From the NCBI RefSeq assembly GCF_036503815.1, contig NZ_AP027764.1:1178001-1242000 (forward strand): a DNA stretch of 64,000 bases. Direction: 5' to 3'. This DNA comes from Escherichia coli. Lineage in GTDB: Bacteria; Pseudomonadota; Gammaproteobacteria; Enterobacterales; Enterobacteriaceae. The notes below the pieces were generated by a model, which did no database searches, was not told the origin of the DNA, and saw only the letters and a list, made by a program, of their open reading frames with translations. Shown piece by piece: positions 52,302 to 60,545 of the stretch (positions are counted from its first letter, which is position 1; each line of letters opens with the position of its first letter). The position numbers and the translations under genes are program-made.

Positions 52302-52871
52302 ATGAGGCTAATCGTGGGTAAGCATCACTGGAAAATAGAAAAACAGCCTGAGTGGTACGTGAAAGCTGTCAGAAAAACTATCGCGGCGTTGCCGGGTGGT
52401 TACGCTGAAGCGGCTGACTGGCTCGATGTAACAGAAAACGCTTTATTCAACCGCCTTCGTGCAGATGGCGATCAGATTTTCCCGCTGGGATGGGCAATGG
52501 TTTTACAGCGTGCTGGTGGCACTCACTTCATTGCTGATGCTGTGGCGCAGTCTGCAAATGGCGTCTTTGTGTCTCTTCCTGACGTCGAGGATGTGGACAA
52601 CGCCGATATTAACCAGCGTCTGCTGGAAGTCATTGAACAGATCGGCAGTTATTCAAAACAGATTCGTTCAGCAATCGAAGACGGTGTAGTGGAACCGCAT
52701 GAGAAGACAGCAATTAACGACGAGCTGTATCTCTCAATTTCGAAGCTGCAGGAGCATGCAGCACTTGTCTACAAAATTTTTTGCATTTCAGAAAGTAATG
52801 ACGCCCGCGAGTGTGCAGCTCCGGGCGTCGTGGCGTCGATTGCTTCTGGTTGTGGAGAAACTAACGCATGA
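52302..52871 (+). CDS. YmfL-family phage regulatory protein
   Basis: A 189-residue protein of the YmfL type found after cro in e14-like immunity regions, taking the place of lambda CII. It has an HTH-like N-terminal half (AEAADWLDVTENALFNRLRADG) and a helical C-terminal half. Probably controls lysogeny/lysis choice or early rightward genes. Its stop overlaps the next start (ATGA). Confidence 0.85.
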   Translation: MRLIVGKHHWKIEKQPEWYVKAVRKTIAALPGGYAEAADWLDVTENALFNRLRADGDQIFPLGWAMVLQRAGGTHFIADAVAQSANGVFVSLPDVEDVDNADINQRLLEVIEQIGSYSKQIRSAIEDGVVEPHEKTAINDELYLSISKLQEHAALVYKIFCISESNDARECAAPGVVASIASGCGETNA

Positions 52872-53206
52872 ACAGTTTAACAACACACTACCGTCGCTCG
52901 CAACTGATTGCGCTTCCTGTACCGGGTGGAAAAGCGAAGGTGGAATATTGCTATGCAGTGAATGTACCAGGTGACAGGGAAATTGTAACCCACAGCTTTG
53001 CAGAGTGGGCTGTGGGTGATTTCAACCGGCAGAAGGAGACAGTCCTTTGCGACAAGTTAACCGCTGGTTCAAAGATCACTACGGAGTGCCCGTCAGAGTC
53101 ATTCGTTGGGAGCCGGAAACACAACGGGTTATCTACCTCCGCGAAGGTTATGAGCACGAATGCTTCAGTCCGCTCGAACAGTTTCGTCGTAAATTCAGGG
53201 AAATAG
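52868..53206 (+). CDS. Small phage protein (YmfM-like position)
   Basis: A 112-residue frame. The first ~60 residues (RRSQLIALPVPGGKAKVEYCYAVNVPG type) look coding. After about residue 60 the Ser/Thr-rich sequence overlaps a better gene in another frame, so the functional part may be the N-terminal half. It starts in ATGA overlap with the YmfL-like gene. Function unknown. Confidence 0.6.
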   Translation: MNSLTTHYRRSQLIALPVPGGKAKVEYCYAVNVPGDREIVTHSFAEWAVGDFNRQKETVLCDKLTAGSKITTECPSESFVGSRKHNGLSTSAKVMSTNASVRSNSFVVNSGK

Positions 53207-53226
53207 AGGTCGGTCATGAGCACTAA
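53047..53226 (+). CDS. DUF4222-like small protein with TTG start
   Basis: A 59-residue frame starting at TTG, 8 bases after AAGGAG. The product (WFKDHYGVPVRVIRWEPE, then VIYLREGYEHECFSPLEQF) looks like the DUF4222 phage family. It overlaps the preceding gene out of frame and the replication gene by 11 bases. The rare start explains why automatic calls miss it. Confidence 0.7.
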   Translation: MRQVNRWFKDHYGVPVRVIRWEPETQRVIYLREGYEHECFSPLEQFRRKFREIEVGHEH

Positions 53227-54157
53227 ATTAACCGGCTATGTATGGGATGGTTGCGCTGCATCAGGCATGAAGTTATCCAGCGTGGCAATTATGGCCCGCC
53301 TGGCTGATTTCAGTAATGACGAAGGTGTGTGCTGGCCATCAATTGAAACCATTGCCCGTCAGATTGGCGCGGGGATGAGTACCGTCAGAACGGCTATCGC
53401 ACGGCTGGAAGCAGAAGGCTGGTTAACGCGTAAGGCGCGTCGCCAGGGTAACCGCAATGCGTCGAATGTTTATCAGCTTAACGTTGCGAAGCTTCAGGCA
53501 GCGGCATTTTCTCAACTGTCAGATTCTGACCCGTCAAAATCTGACGCATCAAAATCTGACCCGTCAAAATTTGATGCGTCGAAATCTGGCAAAAAAGCGG
53601 GTTTTCACCCGTCAGAATCTGGCGGGGATCCGTCAGTAAAATCAAAACATGATCCGTCAGATAAAAAACCTTCTCGTCCGGACGCTTCGCAACCGGACAC
53701 GCAGACGGCTGAACAGGATTTTTTAACTCGCCATCCTGATGCGGTTGTATTCAGCCCTAAAAAGCGCCAGTGGGGGACGCAGGATGATTTGACCTGCGCA
53801 CAGTGGCTCTGGAAAAAAATCATCGCCCTGTACGAGCAGGCTGCCGAATGTGACGGCGAGGTGGTTCGTCCCAAAGAACCGAACTGGACAGCCTGGGCAA
53901 ACGAAATTCGCCTGATGTGTGTACAGGATGGGCGTACTCACAAACAAATCTGCGAGATGTACAGCCGCGTCAGCCGCGATCCGTTCTGGTGCCGTAACGT
54001 GCTCAGCCCGTCGAAGCTGCGGGAAAAATGGGATGAGCTTTCCCTGCGCTTATCGCCGTCCGTCAGCACGTACACCGAAAAACGCGAGGACCCGTACTTC
54101 AAAGCCAGTTACGACAACGTGGACTACAGCCAGATCCCGGCAGGATTCAGAGGGTGA
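53216..54157 (+). CDS. Phage replication initiator (O-like, helix-turn-helix)
   Basis: A 313-residue protein. The N-terminal winged helix (about 20-75; CWPSIETIARQIGAGMSTVRTAIARLEAEGWL) binds origin DNA in this family. A Ser/Asp/Lys-rich low-complexity linker (about 100-165) is encoded by tandem 15-bp DNA repeats. The C-terminal domain (about 175-313) resembles replication proteins that load host helicase. Lack of a DnaB-like or DnaC-like gene after it implies it recruits host DnaC/DnaB itself. Confidence 0.82.
   Translation: MSTKLTGYVWDGCAASGMKLSSVAIMARLADFSNDEGVCWPSIETIARQIGAGMSTVRTAIARLEAEGWLTRKARRQGNRNASNVYQLNVAKLQAAAFSQLSDSDPSKSDASKSDPSKFDASKSGKKAGFHPSESGGDPSVKSKHDPSDKKPSRPDASQPDTQTAEQDFLTRHPDAVVFSPKKRQWGTQDDLTCAQWLWKKIIALYEQAAECDGEVVRPKEPNWTAWANEIRLMCVQDGRTHKQICEMYSRVSRDPFWCRNVLSPSKLREKWDELSLRLSPSVSTYTEKREDPYFKASYDNVDYSQIPAGFRG
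53525..53584 (+). repeat. Four tandem 15-bp repeats (candidate iterons/origin)
   Basis: Units are TCTGACCCGTCAAAA, TCTGACGCATCAAAA, TCTGACCCGTCAAAA and TTTGATGCGTCGAAA, in exact 15-base register, with scattered further CCGTCA copies up to 53660. As in lambda O, they lie within the initiator gene and encode its linker (repeated S-D-P/A-S-K). Confidence 0.7.
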
Positions 54158-54159
54158 TC

Positions 54160-54648
54160 ATGAGTCTGTTAAATGACGTTCAGAAATTCATTGAAGCCCA
54201 TCCGGGGTGTACTTCCGGAGACATTGCGGATGCTTTTGCAGGTTACTCACGGCAGCGCGTTCTGCAGTCTGCAAGCAAGTTACGTCAGAGTGGGCGTGTG
54301 GCTCACCGTTGTGAAGGAGATACACGCAGACATTTCCCGCGCCTGACTGAAAGAGCGCAGGAACCGGAACCACAACCAGTTCGAGAAACCAGACCTGTGC
54401 GCAATTTCTATGTCGGCACTAACGATCCACGGGTGATTTTGTGCCTGACCCGCCAGGCTGAAGAACTGGAGTCCAGGGGCTTATACCGTCGTGCTGCAAC
54501 CGTGTGGATGGCGGCATTCCGTGAAAGCCACTCCCAGCCAGAACGAAACAATTTTCTGGCGCGTCGTGAGCTGTGTTTACGGAAAAGCAGCAAGCGCGCT
54601 GTATCGAGTGATGAGTGGTATCTGTCAGGGAATTACGTGGGGGCGTAA
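54160..54648 (+). CDS. PerC-like transcriptional regulator
   Basis: A 162-residue protein from ATG 54160 (a GTG two codons earlier is possible). The N-terminal part has a winged-helix look (GCTSGDIADAFAGYSRQRVLQSASKLRQSGRV). The C-terminal module (AEELESRGLYRRAATVWMAAFRES, then RRELCLRKSS) matches the PerC/Pch pattern; Pch proteins activate the LEE virulence island in EHEC. In prophages these are lysogeny-encoded regulators of host genes. Confidence 0.72.
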   Translation: MSLLNDVQKFIEAHPGCTSGDIADAFAGYSRQRVLQSASKLRQSGRVAHRCEGDTRRHFPRLTERAQEPEPQPVRETRPVRNFYVGTNDPRVILCLTRQAEELESRGLYRRAATVWMAAFRESHSQPERNNFLARRELCLRKSSKRAVSSDEWYLSGNYVGA

Positions 54649-54974
54649 TGACGACGTTAACTCAATGCCAGCAGCAGGTGCTGGATATGCTGATTTCTTA
54701 TCAGAAAGAGCGTGGCTTTCCGCCAACCAATCAGGAGGTGGCAACCATGCTGGGATACCGTTCAGTGAATGCAGCGGTAGAGCATCTTCGCGCACTGGAG
54801 AAAAAAGGCGTCATCACGATAAAGCGTGGCGTGGCCCGGGGGATAACGCTTCATACCGCGGTGAAGGACGACGACAGCGAGGCGGTCGGGATTATCCGCG
54901 CACTGCTTGCCGGTGAGGAAAACGCAAGGCTGCGTGCAACCCACTGGTTACATGAGAGGGGCCTGAAAGTATGA
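54648..54974 (+). CDS. LexA DNA-binding-domain-like protein without peptidase
   Basis: A 108-residue protein. The first 65 residues match the LexA winged helix (QQQVLDMLISYQKERGFPPTNQEVATMLGYRSVNAAVEHLRALEKKGV). The S24 peptidase domain is absent and replaced by a short helical tail. It could bind SOS-box-like DNA without being RecA-cleavable. The start overlaps the preceding stop (TAATG). Confidence 0.82.
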   Translation: MTTLTQCQQQVLDMLISYQKERGFPPTNQEVATMLGYRSVNAAVEHLRALEKKGVITIKRGVARGITLHTAVKDDDSEAVGIIRALLAGEENARLRATHWLHERGLKV

Positions 54975-55360
54975 AGCTGATCCTGCCTTTTCCGCCCAGC
55001 GTGAACACGTACTGGCGACACCCCAACAAAGGGGCGTTTGCTGGTAAGAGCCTGATAAGCGCGGCGGGGCGAAAATTCCAGAGCGCAGCGTGCGCAGCAA
55101 TAGTTGAGCAGTTACGTCGTCTGCCGAAACCAACGTCGGCACCTGCTTCAGTGGAGATCGTGTTGTTTCCTCCGGATAACCGGATCCGCGATCTGGACAA
55201 CTATAACAAGGCGCTGTTTGACGCCCTGACCCACGCGGGTGTGTGGGAAGACGACAGCCAAGTGAAAAGAATGTTGGTGGAGTGGGGACCGGTTATCCCG
55301 GAAGGGAAGGTCGAGATCACTATCAGTAAGTACGAGAAACCGGCGGGTGCAGCCGCCTGA
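54971..55360 (+). CDS. rusA: RusA-family Holliday junction resolvase
   Basis: A 129-residue Mg-dependent endonuclease that resolves four-way junctions made during phage recombination. The catalytic aspartates are in RDLDNYNKALFDAL and WEDDSQV, and the N-terminal LPFPPSVNTYWRH is typical. Starts in ATGA overlap. Confidence 0.93.
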   Translation: MKLILPFPPSVNTYWRHPNKGAFAGKSLISAAGRKFQSAACAAIVEQLRRLPKPTSAPASVEIVLFPPDNRIRDLDNYNKALFDALTHAGVWEDDSQVKRMLVEWGPVIPEGKVEITISKYEKPAGAAA

Positions 55361-55379
55361 TTAAGAGGAGAAACGAAGT

Positions 55380-56177
55380 ATGAATAATCTGATGGTCATT
55401 GATGGTATTGAAGTTCGTCGTGATGCTTATGGGCGTTACAGCCTGAACGATCTGCACAGGGCTGCCGGTTCTCTGGATAAGCATAAGCCTGCATTCTGGC
55501 TCCGCAATGAGCAAACTGAACGTTTAATAAGCGAGTTGCAGATTTGCAACTCGGTCAATATAGAGCCAGTTAACGTTATTCGTGGCGGAAATAACCAGGG
55601 GACGTATGTCTGCAAAGAACTGGTGTATGCCTATGCAATGTGGATCAGCCCGTCATTCCATCTGAAGGTGATCCGTACTTTCGATATGGTAACCAGCGCA
55701 CCGGAAAAATTATCCGGACAGGCTGCTGACAAGATGCAGGCTGGCGTGATCCTGCTGGACTTTATGCGCCGGGAGTTAAACCTGTCTAACTCTTCAGTGC
55801 TTGGTGCCTGTCAGAAACTCCAGGAGGCTGTTGGCTTACCGAATCTGGCACCGCGCTATGCCATTGATGCTCCTGCTGATGCACACGATGGCTCAAGTCG
55901 CCCGACACTGTCACTGAGTGCACTGCTGAAACAGTATGGTATACGCCTGACGGCTAATCAGGCATATCACCAGATGGTGAAACTGGGGATCGTCGAGCAG
56001 CGCGAACGATACAGCCGTACCGCGATTAACAACATCAAAAAATTCTGGTCGCTGACAGCGAAAGGTTGCATGTTCGGCAAGAACATCACCAGTCCCGCAA
56101 ATCCGCGCGAGACGCAGCCGCATTTCTTCGAATCCCGATTCCCTGAGCTGTTAAAGCTGCTCGATACCGTTCATTGA
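55380..56177 (+). CDS. KilA-N domain phage regulator/antirepressor-like protein
   Basis: A 265-residue protein with an N-terminal KilA-N DNA-binding domain (about 1-100; YSLNDLHRAAG, GTYVCKELVYAYAMWISPSFHLKVI). Its C-terminal helical domain (about 150-262) resembles those of phage antirepressor-like proteins (SALLKQYGIRLTANQAYHQMVKLGIV). GAGGAGAAACGAAG precedes the ATG. May control lytic genes or antagonise CI. Confidence 0.85.
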   Translation: MNNLMVIDGIEVRRDAYGRYSLNDLHRAAGSLDKHKPAFWLRNEQTERLISELQICNSVNIEPVNVIRGGNNQGTYVCKELVYAYAMWISPSFHLKVIRTFDMVTSAPEKLSGQAADKMQAGVILLDFMRRELNLSNSSVLGACQKLQEAVGLPNLAPRYAIDAPADAHDGSSRPTLSLSALLKQYGIRLTANQAYHQMVKLGIVEQRERYSRTAINNIKKFWSLTAKGCMFGKNITSPANPRETQPHFFESRFPELLKLLDTVH

Positions 56178-56184
56178 GGTGACC

Positions 56185-57174
56185 GTGAGAGCACTACTGA
56201 CTCCTGAAATTGCCCCGCGTATGGGGATCGTATTGTTCAGGCCAGGTTCAGAGCTGATGCCCCTGTTTATGCAGGGGCGTGTACTGCTGGAGCCTGAGCC
56301 GGAGCGTTATTCATCTTTCGCCAGTGGTGCCGTTCCGGCGGCATCACAACCGCTGGCGGATGATCCTGCCGTTCGGGCCGTGTTCCGCAATGAGGCAGTG
56401 ATCCGTCGTGCTGGTGGCGTGGAATGTCTTGAAAGCTGGTTACTTCGTGAAAAAGGCTGCCAGTGGCCTCATTCCGACTGGCACAGCGAGAACATGACCA
56501 CAATGCGACACGCTCCGGGTGCAATCCGTCTGTGCTGGCACTGCGATAACCAGCTGCGCGATCAGTTCACGGAACGGCTGGAATCAATGGCAACGGATAA
56601 CTGTGCCCGCTGGGTGTTGTCTGTTGTGCGTCGGGATCTCGGTTTTGATGACAGTCACGTTGTGACAATGCCGGAACTGTGCTGGTGGCTGATTCGTAAT
56701 GATCTGGCGGATGCCTTACCGGAAAGTGCAGCCCGTAAGGCACTGAGATTACCGAAGCCTGTTGTGCCGTCTGTTACCCGGGAAAGTGACCTTGTGCCTT
56801 CGGTTCCTGCCACCAGCATCATCCAGGATAAGGCGAAAAAGGTGCTGGCGCTGAAAGTGGATCCGGAGTCGCCGAAGTCTTTTATGTTACGCCCAAAACG
56901 TCGCCGCTGGGTTAATGAAAAGTACACGCGCTGGGTTAAGACACAGCCGTGTGCATGTTGTGGAAAGCCCGCTGATGATCCCCACCACCTGATAGGTCAC
57001 GGTCAGGGTGGAATGGGAACAAAAGCGCATGACCTTTTTGTGTTGCCTTTGTGCAGAAAGCATCACGACGAGCTGCATGCGGATACCGTGGCATTTGAAG
57101 AGAAGTATGGCTCCCAGCTGGAGCTGATATTTCGTTTTATCGATCGTGCGCTGGCAATTGGCGTGCTGGCCTGA
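56185..57174 (+). CDS. DUF968 phage recombination-associated protein (HNH-like zinc site)
   Basis: About 329 residues from GTG 56185 (GAGGTG just upstream; GTG 56179 also possible). The C-terminal domain has PCACCGKPADDPHHLIGHGQGG and LCRKHHDELH, a Cys/His-rich HNH-like site of the DUF968 family, which takes the place of NinB/NinG genes. Likely DNA-binding or nuclease; unproven. Confidence 0.85.
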   Translation: MRALLTPEIAPRMGIVLFRPGSELMPLFMQGRVLLEPEPERYSSFASGAVPAASQPLADDPAVRAVFRNEAVIRRAGGVECLESWLLREKGCQWPHSDWHSENMTTMRHAPGAIRLCWHCDNQLRDQFTERLESMATDNCARWVLSVVRRDLGFDDSHVVTMPELCWWLIRNDLADALPESAARKALRLPKPVVPSVTRESDLVPSVPATSIIQDKAKKVLALKVDPESPKSFMLRPKRRRWVNEKYTRWVKTQPCACCGKPADDPHHLIGHGQGGMGTKAHDLFVLPLCRKHHDELHADTVAFEEKYGSQLELIFRFIDRALAIGVLA

Positions 57175-57191
57175 TTTTGTGGAGAAAGTTG

Positions 57192-57557
57192 ATGCGTGAT
57201 ATTCAAATGGTTCTTGAACGTTGGGGGGCATGGGTGGCAAATAATCACGAGGATGTCACTTGGTCGTCTATTGCTGCAGGATTTAAAGGACTAATCCCTT
57301 CAAAAGTAAAATCCCGCCCGCAATGTTGTGACGATGACGCGATGATCATTTGTGGGTGCATGGCTCGCCTGAAAAAGAACAACAGCGATTTGCACGATTT
57401 ATTAGTGGATTATTATGTAGGTGGTATGACGTTTATGGCGCTTGCCCGTAAACATGGGCGTTCTGATTGCTGGGTTGGGCGTTTATTGCAAAAGGCTGAA
57501 GGTGTAGTTGATGGCATGTTAATGATGTTAGAAATTGAGCTAGAGATGGATCGTTAG
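57192..57557 (+). CDS. Antitermination protein Q
   Basis: A 121-residue late-gene antiterminator of the phage-82-like short Q type. It has basic helices and a C-terminal HTH (GGMTFMALARKHGRSDCWVGRLLQKAEG). It is the last gene of the early rightward operon; the predicted late promoter and its terminator lie downstream, as expected for its target. Confidence 0.85.
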   Translation: MRDIQMVLERWGAWVANNHEDVTWSSIAAGFKGLIPSKVKSRPQCCDDDAMIICGCMARLKKNNSDLHDLLVDYYVGGMTFMALARKHGRSDCWVGRLLQKAEGVVDGMLMMLEIELEMDR

Positions 57558-57641
57558 AAGACCTCTTATTGAGGGGGTAATTGAATCAGTTTAATGTGTG
57601 GGGAGTCGATTTATTCTCCCCATTTTATTTAATTAATTTAC

Positions 57642-58088
57642 TTAAGGTTTTAATTCATCAAGACGTTGTTGGATAGTGTTTTTGCTTGCGTTGTCTGTTA
57701 TAGCCATTTGTTGTACTTGCCCCATTGCCATTTGAGTTTCCATCCACATATCGGCCCACACTTTTGTATCGTTATTAACTTGAGCGATAGTAAATCTGAC
57801 TTTTGATACCGGGGTTGTTGAATAGGCATTGCCGATTAACATTTGTCCAAAAACAGCAGACCCGCCTTCCAGTTCTTTACCACATATAACACTGCTGTTA
57901 TCAGCGTTGTAAATTATCAACCCTCTACTATTGCAGTAATTCACAAGGGCATCTTTGACTTTATCTTTTGTCGTATTTTGATAAACCCCCTCAGGTTTTC
58001 CTGATTGAGTTTTCTTTATCAATGGTACGGAAGAAGTACAACCTGAAATGATAGTTGCGCTAAGTAATAGTACAGTCATTTTATTCAT
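57642..58088 (-). CDS. Lipoprotein moron
   Basis: A 148-residue predicted lipoprotein. The signal peptide ends in the lipobox ISGC (Cys17); the mature part is Thr/Asn-rich with two Cys (YCNSRG, VICGKE) that could form a disulfide. It is opposite in strand to the phage late and early genes and AT-rich, so it has its own promoter and is probably expressed in the lysogen. Roles of such genes include superinfection exclusion or surface change; none is proven here. Confidence 0.8.
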   Translation of the reverse strand: MNKMTVLLLSATIISGCTSSVPLIKKTQSGKPEGVYQNTTKDKVKDALVNYCNSRGLIIYNADNSSVICGKELEGGSAVFGQMLIGNAYSTTPVSKVRFTIAQVNNDTKVWADMWMETQMAMGQVQQMAITDNASKNTIQQRLDELKP

Positions 58089-58153
58089 GTTTCTTATCCA
58101 TTGTTAAGGGCATACCTACACAATTATTTTTATTGGAGATGAATAATCAACCG

Positions 58154-58181
58154 TTTACAATCGTAAAAAATCAAATATGCT
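58154..58181 (+). promoter_or_regulatory. Candidate late promoter pR'
   Basis: TTTACA, 16 bases, TATGCT, about 30 bases upstream of an intrinsic terminator: the arrangement used by Q-controlled late promoters. Confidence 0.55.
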
Positions 58182-58214
58182 GTTAAGAGTGGTTACTTCG
58201 CCACACAACTTAAA

Positions 58215-58236
58215 CCCGCCGCTGAGCGGTTTTTTT
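58215..58236 (+). terminator. Candidate late terminator tR'
   Basis: The stem CCGC/GCGG with loop CGCTGA and seven T. It would stop pR' transcripts until Q modifies RNA polymerase. Confidence 0.75.
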
Positions 58237-58358
58237 GTACCTGTAAACCTGGTGCAGTACAGTAAACACGCTGGTGGTCGTGAATACTGACTTTTTATCT
58301 TGCTGGCTTTTTAGACAAGAGTTATTGGTATGTCATGTTAACCAGAAGGGAAAAAGAC

Positions 58359-58562
58359 ATGCTAAAACAGCAAGATATGACAGAAACCGCCGCCGCAGTC
58401 CTTCATTTCTTACCTGCTGACAAGTGGGTAACGCCACGCATGATGACGAGAACTACCGGAGTAAGTGAAGCCCGGTGCCAGTTAATACTGACTCAGTTAG
58501 TTCTGGCGGGTCTGGCGAAGGATAACGGCGGGTACGGGAATAAATTCAGACGCTGCCAGTAA
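58359..58562 (+). CDS. Small HTH phage protein
   Basis: A 67-residue protein (MLKQQDMTETAA start, GAAGGGAA upstream; a start eight codons earlier is possible). It has a winged-helix-like pattern (KWVTPRMMTRTTGVSEARCQLILTQLVLAGL). Seen in lambdoid late leader regions; function unknown. Confidence 0.65.
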   Translation: MLKQQDMTETAAAVLHFLPADKWVTPRMMTRTTGVSEARCQLILTQLVLAGLAKDNGGYGNKFRRCQ

Positions 58563-58712
58563 TGGCGGTTTCCTGCTGTGAAAATGGGCGGCTGGTGGGT
58601 GTTGGTAGCACCTGCCAGCCATTCGCTCATGCTTACTGGTCACAAGCGAACCACGGCCCACTGCTTTAGCGCAAAAGCAGAGTGAGCCTACCAGAGTTAC
58701 GCTTACTGATCC

Positions 58713-59765
58713 ATGAAAAATACTGTAAAAATAAACAGTGTTGATTTAATCAACGCTGATTGCCTGCATTTTATTCAGTCCCTGCCTGATGATTCCATTG
58801 ACCTGATTGTTACCGATCCGCCGTACTTCAAGGTGAAACCCAACGGCTGGGACAATCAGTGGAAAGGGGACGAAGATTACCTTAAGTGGCTGGACCGCTG
58901 TCTGGCCCAGTTCTGGCGGGTGTTAAAACCTGCCGGAAGCCTTTACCTGTTCTGTGGGCATCGCCTGGCATCTGATATTGAGATCATGATGCGTGAACGT
59001 TTCAACGTGCTTAACCATATCATCTGGGCGAAGCCGTCCGGACGTTGGAATGGGTGTAATAAAGAAAGTCTGCGCGGATATTTTCCTGCCACAGAGCGCG
59101 TTCTGTTTGCTGAACATTACCAGGGGCCATATCGCGGCAAAAGTGACGGCTATGCGGCAAAAGAAAGGGAACTCAAACAGCACATAATGGCACCGCTGAT
59201 ATCGTATTTCAGGGATGCTCGTGCCGAACTGGGTATAACGGCAAAACAAATTGCCGAAGCCACAGGTAAGAAAAATATGGTTTCCCACTGGTTTGGTGCC
59301 AGTCAGTGGCAGTTGCCGAATGAGGCAGACTACCGGAAGTTACAGGCACTGTTTTCCCGTATAGCGGCAGAGAAGTTTCAGGAACAACAACTGGAACAAC
59401 CACACCACCAGCTGGTGGCATCTTATGATTCACTGAATCGCAAATATTCTGAATTGCTGGATGAGTTTAAATCTCTCCGGCGCTATTTCTCCGTATCAGT
59501 CTCCGTGCCTTATACCGATGTCTGGATGCATAAACCCGTTCAGTTCTACCCGGGTAAACATCCGTGTGAGAAACCGGCGGATATGCTCAGGCAAATAATC
59601 AATGCCAGTAGTCGACCTGGTGATCTGGTTGCTGATTTTTTTATGGGATCCGGTTCCACAATAAAAGCAGCAATGGCGCTGGGGCGTCGGGCCTTAGGTG
59701 TTGAGCTTGAGTCAGAGCGGTTTAACCAGACAGTGAAAGAGATAAACGAGCTGGTGGGGAAATAA
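58713..59765 (+). CDS. Beta-class DNA methyltransferase with HTH-like insert
   Basis: A 350-residue amino-methyltransferase (N6-adenine or N4-cytosine) with catalytic DPPY (about 35-38; VTDPPYFKV) before the SAM motif FFMGSGST (about 311-318), the permuted beta-class order. Between them a segment ([27 protein letters not shown]) looks like an XRE-type helix-turn-helix and probably helps target choice. No cognate nuclease is adjacent, so it is an orphan enzyme, likely protecting phage DNA. Confidence 0.9.
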
Positions 59766-59832
59766 TCTGGTGGCCACGTCAGGTGGCCTTTTTATTTCCA
59801 TTACACAGCACCCGCATCTGCGAGGTGGGGTT

Positions 59833-60048
59833 ATGAAATCCATGGATAAGTTAACAACGGGTGTCGCCTATGGCACCTCAGCAGGTAGTGCCGGGTACTG
59901 GTTTTTACAGTTGCTCGATAAAGTCACGCCCTCACAGTGGGCGGCAATAGGTGTGCTGGGTAGTCTGGTATTTGGCTTGCTGACGTATCTGACAAACCTT
60001 TATTTCAAGATTAAAGAAGATAAGCGTAAGGCTGCGAGAGGTGAATAA
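59833..60048 (+). CDS. Pinholin, phage 21 S family
   Basis: A 71-residue class II holin with two TM helices. The start [10 protein letters not shown] has two in-frame Met (positions 1 and 4) with a Lys between, the dual-start signature giving antiholin (71 aa) and pinholin (68 aa). The first TM is a SAR-type weak helix rich in Gly/Ala/Ser ([13 protein letters not shown]). It depolarises the membrane to trigger the SAR endolysin. Stop overlaps the endolysin ATG. Confidence 0.93.
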
Positions 60049-60545
60049 TGTCGCCATCATTACGCAAGGCTGTTGCTGCTGCTATTGGTGGTGGGGCTGT
60101 TGCCATAGCGTCTGTGCTCATCACTGGTCCGAGTGGTGACGATGGCCTTGAAGGTGTCAGCTACATACCATACAAAGATATCGTTGGCGTATGGACTGTA
60201 TGTCACGGACACACCGGAAAAGACATCATGCTCGGTAAAACGTATACCGAAGCAGAATGCAAAGCCCTCCTGAATAAAGACCTTGCCACGGTCGCCAGAC
60301 AAATTAACCCGTACATCAAAGTCGATATACCGGAAACAACGCGCGGCGCTCTTTACTCGTTCGTTTACAACGTGGGCGCTGGTAATTTCAGAACATCGAC
60401 GCTTCTTCGCAAAATAAACCAGGGCGATATCAAAGGCGCATGTGATCAGCTACGGCGCTGGACATACGCTGGCGGTAAGCAATGGAAAGGGCTGATGACT
60501 CGCCGTGAGATTGAGCGTGAAGTCTGTTTGTGGGGGCAGAAATGA
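60048..60545 (+). CDS. SAR endolysin (R21-like muramidase)
   Basis: A 165-residue lysozyme-fold enzyme cutting peptidoglycan. An N-terminal signal-anchor-release helix (about 9-28, Ala/Gly/Ile-rich) keeps it membrane-tethered and inactive until the pinholin fires. The catalytic triad is E35-D44-T50 (E-8-D-5-T), as in R21. Confidence 0.95.
   Translation: MSPSLRKAVAAAIGGGAVAIASVLITGPSGDDGLEGVSYIPYKDIVGVWTVCHGHTGKDIMLGKTYTEAECKALLNKDLATVARQINPYIKVDIPETTRGALYSFVYNVGAGNFRTSTLLRKINQGDIKGACDQLRRWTYAGGKQWKGLMTRREIEREVCLWGQK

Noticed and set aside
53525..53584. Tandem repeats as a CRISPR array
   Set aside because: Units are 15 bp, contiguous, lack spacers and lie inside a coding frame.
58563..58712. 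Possible tRNA or small RNA gene between the HTH gene and the methyltransferase
   Set aside because: A hairpin (CTGCTTT/AAAGCAG) is present but no tRNA fold, promoter or terminator could be assigned.
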